Origin: Asterionellopsis glacialis
Taxonomy: Eukaryota; Bacillariophyta; Plagiogrammaphyceae; Rhaphoneidales; Asterionellopsidaceae
Length of the DNA stretch: 11,997 bases
Direction of reading: 5' to 3'
NCBI GenBank assembly: GCA_014885115.2
Contig: WKLE02003160.1
Span: 1-11,997, forward strand
The notes below the pieces were generated by a model. That model saw only the letters and a list, made by a program, of their open reading frames with translations. It searched no databases and was not told the DNA's origin. Positions 1 through 7,814 of this stretch are shown here, piece by piece (within the stretch, counting starts at the first letter, position 1; every line of letters starts with the position of its first letter). Made by a program: the position numbers and the translations under genes.

Positions 1-2
1 GC

Positions 3-623
3 AACCACTGTGACAAAAACCTTATTCTATGTGCTGAATTTGTCACAGTCTTCTTCGAATACCAGAAGAATGGGAAGAAAATGGATGCATGCACTCAACA
101 CTGAACAGGGCACCGCATCCTGTGCCCTGTACAACATCTGACAAGAGCCGTCCACTGTGTCATAATGACAGTCCCTAAATTCACAAAAGACACACCAGTC
201 TGTTCACTGTTCCTTGGAAAGCATGTATCTTTTGTCAACAGCAGATTAACTTGAGACCTCCTCCATTATACATGTAGTATCTTTGGTGGACAAGAAAAGT
301 TTGGATTCCATCACTATGCAATTGGCAACAGGTCCATCCAATCTGGTGCTGCCATGGCCCTATTTCTAAACAACCACTCATCCACCAAAATCATGATCCT
401 CAGTTGCTGGTCTTCTGATGCTTTCTTGGTTTATATCCATCCACAAGTACTAGAGTGGACAAACAACATGTCCATAGACATGATTCAATTTGATTCTTGC
501 CTCGGCGTTGCCTTCTACGATGTCGTAGCCCCTTCTGACCCCAGGACCTGGCAAACACAACAGCAAACACAATCCTTCCATGGCAGCTCGGACGTGATGA
601 TGCCACGATTTCACATTCACCAA
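3..623 (+). pseudogene. Decayed tyrosine recombinase (C-terminal part) of a diatom-type mobile element, cut by the left window edge
   Basis: One reading frame (codons starting at positions divisible by 3) runs from the window edge to about 623 and is broken only by TGA at 102-104 and 252-254. It reads as the catalytic end of a tyrosine recombinase of the kind found in diatom DIRS/Crypton-like elements. Visible parts are ILCPVQ (117-134), a FGGQEKFGF block (282-308), NRSIQSGAAMALF (327-365), SCWSSDAF (402-425) and YIHPQV (432-449). As I recall the family, the conserved boxes are H-S-I-R-S-G and G-R-W followed by Y-I-R. Here they read R-S-I-Q-S-G, S-C-W and Y-I-H, so the basic catalytic residues are gone. 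Almost every difference, including both stops, fits a C-to-T or G-to-A change at a former CpG. The piece is left-truncated and surely inactive. The element class cannot be settled from this fragment. An in-frame ATG at 354 leaves an open frame to 923, but this is only the surviving tail. Confidence 0.8.
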
Positions 624-1184
624 ATCGGAACCACCAAAATATCCAAAAAATGGCTGGGTGGAGTCCGTTCCAGGACCAGGGAAAACAAAGGGTTGAAAAA
701 GGGAAAATCAGCTCCAAGTCAAAGCTTGGGGAATTTAGGCATTCAAATTATATATCTTATACATTTTATCTCAATACAAATTGTTAGGGTTGGCACACGG
801 GAACCTAAAGTCACACAAACCAGAATGCTTTCGGAGTGTGTTGCAAAAATTTTGGAAATCATCAGCCTAATATTTTTCAGTCTTCGGCGAAACCCCATGC
901 ACTTGACTGAGGGAACTGTCTAGAGCTAGAGATATTTATCAGAAATCCTCTTCATGGATTTGCAGAGACGGCCATGACGTTGTTGATTGGGGAAAGTCTC
1001 TAGTGCAAAATAGTTAACACAGGTACCGGTCTAAAGAGAGTCTAATACAACCAAAAAAACAAAAAGATTCGCGGAGCCGACTGTGGCACTAAAGTACAGG
1101 TTGGAACACGAACAACCCAAAAAACAGGTTGATGAAATTCATGTAGTTTTTGTTATAGAATTCCGTTACTCTAAGTTATTCTTT
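624..1184. other. Non-coding stretch between the recombinase remnant and the PsbP-like gene
   Basis: About 560 bases with no supported gene. The recombinase frame stays open to 923 by chance, but past about 623 the residues match nothing I recognise. The right end must carry the 3' UTR of the minus-strand PsbP-like gene, whose stop is at 1185-1187. No terminal repeats of the mobile element were recognised. Confidence 0.5.
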
Positions 1185-2132
1185 TTAAAAATCAAGTTGT
1201 CCATAGCTTCGATCCTTAGCTCTTAGTTTAAGACTTGTCTTGGGTGCTGGAATAGCACGGAATGAATCAATAGTTTTATTGGCAGGACCTTCTACTTCTT
1301 TTTTCCAACGACGTTCTAATCCACTTGCGGTTAGCATGACAGCATTGTCCGTACCCTCCGGTATGGTTGCTACCAAGAGTGCACGACGTCCAATTTCAGC
1401 ATTTGTACTTTGAGATAGGATTGAAAAGGTAATATCTAATATACGTTTGTTCCCTCCATCAACCATTTTAGAGCTTTTCACTTTGACATCGGTGGGAGGT
1501 CCATAAAAACTAAAGCGTCCTGTAGGGTCAAAGAGTCGTTCTAAAAAGAACGAGGATGGTAATTCATCTAACTTTTTACCACCTACACTTTTCGATACAG
1601 CTAAAAAGGCACCATCACCTGATTTGCCATCACGACATTCCACATCAAAGACGGGACCAGTTTGTAATGCCCATGGTGATTGAAAGCTTGCCAAGACAGC
1701 CACAGGCTTAGCTTTCGTGCCAGTTAAAATCTCAGCAAGTACATCACCTGTTCGTGTGTCTTGTGATACATCACTTCCATCACGTAATACGACACCTGTT
1801 TGCGGGCGACTTTTACCAGCCTGTGAACTCACACCCATGGGACCACCAGCATCCACACCTGTACGTAAAAAGTTTTGGATATCTAATGAATCTTGAATTG
1901 CCGCAGCATCTGCAAATGCAACGGAGGAAGTTACAAGTAATGATCCAGTAGCTACTGCTGCAGCTGCATTGGATAATAATTGACGTCGAGCATTATCGTC
2001 ATTGTTGTTGTTATTATCAGCCCAAAGTCGAGTAGTAGTAGTAGTTGATGTAATTCCTCCGGAAGTTTGCACACTTGTAAATGCAGTTGATGGATTAATT
2101 GCAAGAAGGAATGATGCGAGAGCTAGTTTCAT
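1185..2132 (-). CDS. PsbP-family protein of the thylakoid lumen
   Basis: A 315-residue protein starting at the ATG at 2132. It carries a three-part address. Residues 1-17 form an ER signal peptide ending STA before F18, the A-F junction typical of secondary plastids. A Thr/Asn-rich transit stretch follows (28-48). A twin-arginine signal comes next (RR at 49-50, a hydrophobic Ala-rich core, AFA at 72-74 before D75), pointing to Tat export into the thylakoid lumen. The mature part, about 145-295, resembles the PsbP/PsbP-like fold, with a FYGPPTDVK strand, GRRALLVATIPEG, and an ending like LERRWKKEVEG...IDSFRAI. PsbP-like proteins support oxygen evolution or assembly of photosystems and NDH. The exact member (extrinsic subunit, PPL or PPD type) cannot be fixed here. 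The T-rich and N-rich stretches come from short trinucleotide runs in the DNA (about 2004-2048). The gene shares its upstream region head-to-head with the DprA/SLOG-like gene at 2878. Confidence 0.85.
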   Translation of the reverse strand: MKLALASFLLAINPSTAFTSVQTSGGITSTTTTTRLWADNNNNNDDNARRQLLSNAAAAVATGSLLVTSSVAFADAAAIQDSLDIQNFLRTGVDAGGPMGVSSQAGKSRPQTGVVLRDGSDVSQDTRTGDVLAEILTGTKAKPVAVLASFQSPWALQTGPVFDVECRDGKSGDGAFLAVSKSVGGKKLDELPSSFFLERLFDPTGRFSFYGPPTDVKVKSSKMVDGGNKRILDITFSILSQSTNAEIGRRALLVATIPEGTDNAVMLTASGLERRWKKEVEGPANKTIDSFRAIPAPKTSLKLRAKDRSYGQLDF

Positions 2133-2877
2133 TTTTATTTCTGTTGTGAGTTTTGTTGTTGGGGATTGTCTTTGTCGACTGGTTTACTTGCTGTGATTAA
2201 TATTGTGACACAGACCGATATATCAGTTGTGATGATTGCGTTCCTTCTTCGATGTCAGTTTTATGCTACACTAGACTACTACTTATATGATGCAGACTGA
2301 ACTGACTCAAAAGAAGAACATGAGTAAGCTAGCACAGACAAACAAAAGAGACAAGAAATAAGTACTCGTACGTGTTATTGATGCATGCGTGCGTGCGTGC
2401 GAGATCCTCCGATTGATGTAAGTATCCGGGTTCCGTATCTTTGGAAAGGAGAGGGTGTCAAAAGGTGACATCAGCACGCCCAAAACGCGCATAAGAATTT
2501 AGAATTTCGGCACAGCTGCTCACCGTCACATCTCTGACTTCATTCATTCGGGATTTTTGGATCTGGTGTTATTTTTTACAGCAGGCCAATACCCGTACTG
2601 TACACGACGACACCCGCTCAAGACCATTCAACACTCACATCTTTCTGGAAATCCATGCAAAAATTGTACTGAAACTACAATAGCGAAAGACAAGGATTCT
2701 TGTATTTCAGTCATAGCGAAAGGGAGAGATACCCTGATACCCAATCGATCGATCGAGGAGAGACGACGACACAACTAGAGAAAAGGAAAAAAGAGTATAT
2801 TTGACTCGACAGAACAACAACTCCTTCTTGGCGTCATTGGCCACGATAGAGAATACAAGAAGGCAGGGAAACAAAAG
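2133..2877. promoter_or_regulatory. Shared upstream region of the PsbP-like (-) and DprA/SLOG-like (+) genes
   Basis: 745 bases between two divergent ATG codons, so it must hold both promoters and 5' UTRs. Visible structure is a (GCGT)n run inside a TGCATGCGTGCG context (2383-2403) and a perfect palindromic ATCG repeat, TCGATCGATCGA (2745-2756), about 120 bases before the 2878 start. No coding frame beginning with ATG looks real here. I could not assign specific factor sites. Confidence 0.5.
2383..2403. repeat. Short GCGT tandem repeat
   Basis: The tetranucleotide GCGT/TGCG is repeated about four times just after ATGCAT. It lies between two divergent promoters and is CpG-rich, in contrast to the AT-rich flanks. 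Confidence 0.7.
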
Positions 2878-3836
2878 ATGATTGTCAGACACATTAGTCG
2901 TGCGTTACTTTTGTGCTTCTTTCTTAGTTTAGTTGGCACCAATAAAGCCTTTCTTACGGAATCCTTTGCAAAGATTTTGGGGCGTGATCATCGTTCATTA
3001 TTTGTGACAGCTCCTTTTTACGCTTCATCCTCTTACAATAATAATGAAAATGAACCAAAGCAGCAGCAGAAACAAGATAATGATGATGCCTCATCGTCTT
3101 CTATATCGTCTGGACCACCACCATCAGGTGATTTAGGTGGGTACAATCCTGGTGATAAACTAGAACTTCAACGAGAATCTGTAGTCGTGGGCGATCCACA
3201 AATAAAAGTAAAAAAGAAGGAACCATCCATTGAACAAATTTTACAAGAATTAGCAATGATTCAAAAACAAGGACCTAAAAAATATTGTATTTTGGGAACA
3301 AGGCATTGTTCCTTCCTTCATCAACAAATTATTGAATTACTGTAAGTTCCATGCATTGCTCATTGATGTTTGATGTTCAAGATACAACGCTTCTTCTCGT
3401 CTCTCTCTTATATCTTACTCACCCTTTCATCTTTTCTCTCATTGGGGGGCATATTAATTTTATACATAGTGCATATGCACTTGTCTTATCGGGGAATCAA
3501 GTATGGACATCCGGTGCAGGTGGGACACATATGGCAACGATTCGTGGTGCATTACGCGCCGGCAATGATGATTTGTTACATGTTGTGATTCCGCAAAGTT
3601 TATCCAAACAACCCAAGGAATCGCGTGAATTACTAAATGATGTAACCAACTTGATTCAATTTCCAGAACGTGATGAAATGTCATTAACAGTTGCATCACA
3701 ATTTTGTAATTCCTACATGTTGAACAATACCGATCAATTAATTGCATTTGCATTTCATGAAAGTTCAACTGTGATTGAAGCTACCAAGGAAGCCAAAGAA
3801 AATGATTTAGTTGTAACAACGCTGTACCTTGATTAA
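2878..3836 (+). CDS. Plastid-targeted DprA/SLOG-like Rossmann-fold protein, copy 1 (two exons)
   Basis: Exons 2878-3341 and 3470-3836 join to 831 nt (276 aa). The junction is supported by the intronless paralogue at 7815-8777, which reads straight through the same IIELL-AYALVL sequence. Residues 1-25 form a signal peptide ending NKAF (F25 at the junction), suggesting plastid import. A low-complexity Q/N/D/S linker spans about 51-80. Residues 132-276 form a compact Rossmann-like domain with CILGTRHCS (137-145) and TSGAGGTH followed by IRGAL (168-183). These align with the 'GSR..S' and 'SG.A.GID..AH.GAL' motifs of DprA, placing it in the DprA/LOG (SLOG) nucleotide-binding superfamily. Only the Rossmann half of DprA is present. 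Close proteins that I recall from cyanobacteria are often labelled 'DNA recombination-mediator protein A'. The actual ligand and role are unknown; DNA binding or nucleotide sensing are both possible. Confidence 0.82.
3342..3469 (+). other. Spliceosomal intron of DprA/SLOG-like copy 1
   Basis: 128 nt, donor GTAAGT at 3342-3347 and acceptor ACATAG ending at 3469, phase 2 (CT|T, Leu155). A branch-point-like TTACTCAC sits at about 3415-3422, followed by pyrimidine-rich DNA. Removing it restores the continuous conserved domain seen in the paralogue. Confidence 0.9.
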
Positions 3837-4161
3837 ACAAAAAGAAGGACAATCGGAAATTGAATGATTGAGATATCACACCTTTTTATTTTAGTGTAGC
3901 GAAACGTCCATGGCATTCATGAGTATTGTTTGGCTACATGCATATGCTCACAACACATATTTAAAATGAAAGCACCTTAATTTGAAAAATGAAAAAGAAA
4001 TAAACATTCGGCGACAATGGCTTATGCCTCTCCATAAAAAGCTAAGAAGACTAACAAGATGCTGTTTACGACATATTGTTATTTTCTGATCTCATGCATG
4101 TTTGGTCTTGCATAAATATTCACTTGTCAAGTACCTCTATGCATCTAACTATGATTTGTTG
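3837..4161. other. Convergent 3' region between the DprA/SLOG-like copy 1 and IMPase-like genes
   Basis: 325 AT-rich bases between facing stop codons, so it holds both 3' UTRs. An AATAAA is present on the plus strand at 3999-4004, a possible but weak polyadenylation signal for the upstream gene. No gene is supported here. Confidence 0.5.
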
Positions 4162-5569
4162 TTAATACTTTAAACAATCATTGTCCTGCAGGGTCAAACG
4201 TAATTCTTCGCTCAAATCTGCCCCCCCTGGTCCACTGCAAACAATTAAATCACGACTTTGTATAGTTGCCTTTTCACCATAAAAGTCTGTCACTGTACCA
4301 CCAGCTTCTTCTACAATCAACATACCCGCTGCTACATCCCATGCATTTAAATCCCAACTAATATATATTTGGAATTTATTTTGTGACACCCATGCCATAA
4401 CTTGTGCAGCCACTGCCACCATACGTAACCCACGAACTTTTGTAGCCAATGTAGAAACGGCACGTGACGATGCTGCCAAAGTGGATTCCTTTACTACAGG
4501 GAATCCTACATTGACAAGTGCATCCTTTAACGGAATACCACTCTCATCGTCATCAGCTGATATTGCCGCAGTTGGAATACGCTCACCATTCAAGTAGGCA
4601 CCATGACCTCGTATGGCGGATGTCATTTCATCTAAAGCAGGATTATAAATGACACCTGCTACTACCTCAGGTTGTGCATTGTCGCTTAGTGATACAACAC
4701 CAATACTTGTGCAATATAGCGGTAATCCTGACGATCGTGCATACCAAGGAGGGAAATAAGGAAATGTTATTATTTGAAATAACCAAAAAAGAGAAAAGCA
4801 AGATTTCCATTTTTGAGTTTCTAGACTCTTTAGCTGAATCTTACAATTTTTCTGCACACCGTCTATTTAGCAGCAACGCAACATGATATAAAGTGCAGGC
4901 CACAAGACTCTGTGACACATCGTACTTACCAGCTTGAAAATTGGTTGTTCCATCAATAGGATCAACAATCCACAAAAGTCTATCATCCGATGTTGTTGAC
5001 TCGTCATCTGAGTTTGTCGCAGTCTCCGTTGATACTATCAATGCGTTTTGTAACGCCTGTATAGATGCATCACTACCTGATCCAACATCTTCTTCACCTA
5101 AAAATATATCATTTGGAAATGTCTGTGAAACAATACGTTTGATTAGTTCTTGACAAGCAATATCACTTTCTGTGACTAAATCTTTCGTATTACTCTTTGT
5201 TTTACTAACAGCAATTTTACCAGCTGTTTGTTTCATGATTTCTCCTGCCTGTCGTGCTGCATCTTGAGCAACATTTAAAACTTGTTGTAAATCACGTTGG
5301 CCTGCATATAATTGTGATCCAGATTTAGTAGTGCTAGCATCTCTTCTGCTGCTGGAGTAGTACGACGACAATGGTAAAACATTTTTGGTCCGCTGTGATT
5401 TTCTAACCGATGACGAATAGCTCCAAGTATTACCTGATGAAATCATTCTCTTTGCTGGAAGAGAAAGAGCAATATGCTGAAATGCCATTGCATTTTTATT
5501 AAAAAATGTGCTTACAAATGCTACTACTGACATGATGATTTGCAATGGCAAAAAACTTTGTCTGCGCAT
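4162..5569 (-). CDS. Plastid-targeted inositol-monophosphatase-family phosphatase (two exons)
   Basis: Exons 5569-4930 and 4727-4162 join to 1206 nt (401 aa). The N-terminus has a signal peptide ending NAMAF (F30 at the junction), then a Ser/Arg-rich stretch to about 85, consistent with a plastid presequence. The catalytic domain covers about 92-395. It holds the metal-site GEED (158-161), motif WIVDPIDGTTNF (200-211, ligands D203 and D206), a VVAGVIYNP..DEM strand with RGHGAYLNG (about 245-261), and the closing motif NAWDVAAG with VEEAGG (341-357, ligand D344). Family members are Mg2+-dependent phosphatases acting on inositol phosphate, L-galactose-1-phosphate, histidinol phosphate or bisphosphates. 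The substrate here is undecided. The Glu usually six residues before the last Trp-Asp is Ser337, and the usual G-S-A-A stretch before it is altered. The upstream region is shared with the methyltransferase gene. Confidence 0.88.
4728..4929 (-). other. Spliceosomal intron of the IMPase-like gene
   Basis: 202 nt, read on the minus strand: donor GTAAGTACG starting at 4929 and acceptor CGTCAG ending at 4728. It splits a glycine codon (G|GA, Gly214) directly after DGTTNFQA. Splicing joins FQAG to LPLYCTSIGVV, which restores the expected IMPase order; the reading frame otherwise stops inside the intron. Confidence 0.9.
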
Positions 5570-6168
5570 TATTAGTTCGTTGTCAATTTTACGATATTCA
5601 CTAAAAAATGAATTCTTTACTTTTCAGAACTGCTTTAAAGTTTGAATAGCAAGTCAAGAAAAAAATAGAGAAAGGCTCTTTCTTATTGAATGCTTCTCAA
5701 TGGCATTATGGATCTCTCGATGCAGTTCATTCATGAACAGTTTTTTCTTCGTTCGACATTTTGATGTTTGAGTTTTCTTTGCCCCATGTGGCATTCGTAC
5801 GTACTCAAAGATTTAATTGTTAGGGACAGCGTTAAAAGAAAGATTGTCCAGTAACTTTAACTCTTTTATGGAAAATATCTCTCCAATCCATGTCAAAGAT
5901 CCAAATGCCTGCCAATCACAGACATCTATGACATCATTATTTCTTCGGATCGAATTTCGGTCGATGGACCAAGTCTTGCGAGAGTCTGCAATGCCTCGAT
6001 GAAGCCAAGTTTGAAAGTGTCACAGGTTACTGCGATTGAATTTGAATCCCATCAACAAATACAGTAGCAAGAATAGCAGCTTGTGCTGTTATTACAATAA
6101 GGCCTGCTGTGCACCTCTCGCCTTTGAGTGACTTCCTACCTTTCACACCTTACTGTAACTTCCACAGA
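5570..6168. promoter_or_regulatory. Shared upstream region of the IMPase-like (-) and methyltransferase (+) genes
   Basis: 599 bases between divergent ATG codons. It must hold both promoters, but I see no coding frame starting with ATG and no distinctive repeat. The methyltransferase frame is open upstream to a GTG at 6109, which is not a credible eukaryotic start. Confidence 0.45.
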
Positions 6169-7440
6169 ATGATCAGTGGTTCACTCTCCGCGAGGAGTCA
6201 CCAGTCCACTGTGGTGGCAACATCATTTGTTGCTGGTGCAGCTTTTGCAAGCCTTATTTGTTCTCTCTGGGTATCCTCTAAAAGCCGTAAGGGGCGACAG
6301 CGACAAGAGCAAGGAGGAGGAGGAAATGACTCGTCGTTGTCATTGTCAACCAAAGTCCAAGATGCAGAAATTCATTGTTGGAAAATTGTAGAACATTCCT
6401 TAACTGGCGCACTTATTTATGTGATGGATAAACTTGATTTGTATGAAACTTTGTGGACAATTGGACCAGCATCGGCAGCGGATGTTGCTCTTCATACAGG
6501 ATATTCAGAACGTTGGATTACAGAATTATTATCACATGCGACTGCTGCTGGATTTTGTTCATATGATGAAACAACACACAAATTTAAACTCCTTACAGAA
6601 TATGCTAAACTTCTTCGTGCACCTGAACAGGAAGAGCGTAGTTTAGCAGGGATGTTTCAATTTTTACATGGACTTGTATCACCAAGACCTGATGCTACCA
6701 TTGCAGCTGTCACAAATGGTGGGATTGGTGTCGATTATGACTTTGGCAACGATACAACATCAGTTGTAGAAGCTATTGATCGGAAGAATCGAAATTTCTT
6801 TATTCATAATTTTATACCTGAAATCATTGACCATGTCAAGATCCCATCCACTACTGAACCGTTAGTTGATATGCTAGAACGAGGTGGTGTCAATGTAGCA
6901 GACATTGGTTGTGGATGTGGTATGTCAACTATCGTACTTGCCAAAAAGTTTCCAAAGTGCAAATTCTTTGCCTACGAATCTTCTGTAAAGTCATTAAAAG
7001 TTTTGCAGGATCGTGTACAACAGCATAAACTTGACAATATCACCTTGTGTAACGTATCAGAATCCAAATTGATAGATGGTCCTGAATTTGCATTTATTTA
7101 TTCTCATGACTTACTTCATGATATGGCCTATCCACGATCTCTCATCAAGGATGTACACAGTAAACTATCACCCACAGGTGGATGTTGGGTCATTGTGGAT
7201 GTCAAATGTAAACCCACGTTAGCAGAGAATCTTCAAAGTCCTGTTGTGACATTAAATTATGGCTTTTCATCCTTACTTTGTCTTTCCTGTGCAACGTCAT
7301 GTCCTAATGCCGAAGGATTAGGGACCATGGGATTCCATACGTCCTTGGCACGTCAATGGATGACAGAAGCAGGATTTCAATACTTTGATGAATTACACAT
7401 TAAATCGAAACCAGAAAATTCTTGTTTTATTGTAGCATAA
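6169..7440 (+). CDS. Class I SAM-dependent methyltransferase with N-terminal membrane anchor and winged-helix region
   Basis: 423 residues from the ATG at 6169, the first ATG in the frame. Residues 15-35 form one hydrophobic helix (rich in V, A, F, L) followed by a basic stretch SSKSRKGRQRQ, which suggests a signal anchor or targeting signal. Residues 81-149 look like a winged-helix dimerisation region (YVMDKLDLYETL, GYSERWITELL, an ATAAGFCSYD wing). The Rossmann methyltransferase domain follows: motif I VADIGCGCG (243-251), the acidic end of strand 2 as AYESS (268-272), HDLLHDM (313-319, in the substrate-side strand) and a C-terminal HTSLARQWMTEAGF (390-403). The layout resembles the Rv2258c-like winged-helix methyltransferases and, more loosely, small-molecule O-methyltransferases. 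The methyl acceptor cannot be told. No intron is needed, since the domain order is complete. GAAFAS inside the hydrophobic stretch could be an odd plastid junction, but a membrane anchor is simpler. Confidence 0.85.
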   Translation: MISGSLSARSHQSTVVATSFVAGAAFASLICSLWVSSKSRKGRQRQEQGGGGNDSSLSLSTKVQDAEIHCWKIVEHSLTGALIYVMDKLDLYETLWTIGPASAADVALHTGYSERWITELLSHATAAGFCSYDETTHKFKLLTEYAKLLRAPEQEERSLAGMFQFLHGLVSPRPDATIAAVTNGGIGVDYDFGNDTTSVVEAIDRKNRNFFIHNFIPEIIDHVKIPSTTEPLVDMLERGGVNVADIGCGCGMSTIVLAKKFPKCKFFAYESSVKSLKVLQDRVQQHKLDNITLCNVSESKLIDGPEFAFIYSHDLLHDMAYPRSLIKDVHSKLSPTGGCWVIVDVKCKPTLAENLQSPVVTLNYGFSSLLCLSCATSCPNAEGLGTMGFHTSLARQWMTEAGFQYFDELHIKSKPENSCFIVA

Positions 7441-7814
7441 GATGAAGTAGAATATCCTAAGTTGTCACTAAAACAATGCGCTAGTGAGGTTCTTAAGTTC
7501 TAATATCGTTCAAACGCTTCCTCTGATGTCTTTTTTAGATTGGTCCGAGATGAGTTACGGTGTAATAGGATGAACCGAGAAAATCTGTATGCTACTCCTT
7601 CGCTATAGTGTGAAAACATAATCCGATTTGAGCATCGAACGAAGTCGTGGGTGGTCACATCATCTTTGTCGAGAACGAGTACTGCTACATACTCAGTCTA
7701 GACCAATCTCCATCGATCAGTGCAAAAATCGCTGCGCACCTGTAGGATCTGTTATATGCCAGTGGGTATCCAGTCGTGGATGTTCAATTGTATCCGTTGT
7801 AGCAGTAGTAGGTA
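7441..7814. other. Convergent 3' region between the methyltransferase and DprA/SLOG-like copy 2 genes
   Basis: 374 bases between facing stop codons, containing both 3' UTRs. I see no ATG-led frame of note, no repeat and no RNA gene. Confidence 0.5.

Noticed and set aside
400..717. 105-codon open frame on the minus strand
   Set aside because: It is antisense to the recombinase remnant, has no recognisable motifs, and is explained by CpG/stop loss in that stretch.
624..923. Continuation of the recombinase frame as a real C-terminus
   Set aside because: After about 623 the residues no longer resemble the family, and base composition changes; the open frame is by chance.
2557..2778. 73-codon frame upstream of copy 1
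   Set aside because: It begins with TTG and shows no recognisable sequence; it overlaps the expected promoter and 5' UTR.
4728..4857. Separate gene starting with the ATG at 4857 on the minus strand
   Set aside because: Its first 40 or so residues are intron sequence; the rest is exon 2 of the IMPase-like gene, shown by the clean GT-AG junction and restored family motifs.
5817..6002. 61-codon frame in the IMPase/methyltransferase upstream region
   Set aside because: It begins with TTG, has no motif, and lies in a region expected to be promoter.
6109..6168. Longer N-terminus for the methyltransferase
   Set aside because: The upstream codon at 6109 is GTG; the first ATG is at 6169, directly before the hydrophobic helix.
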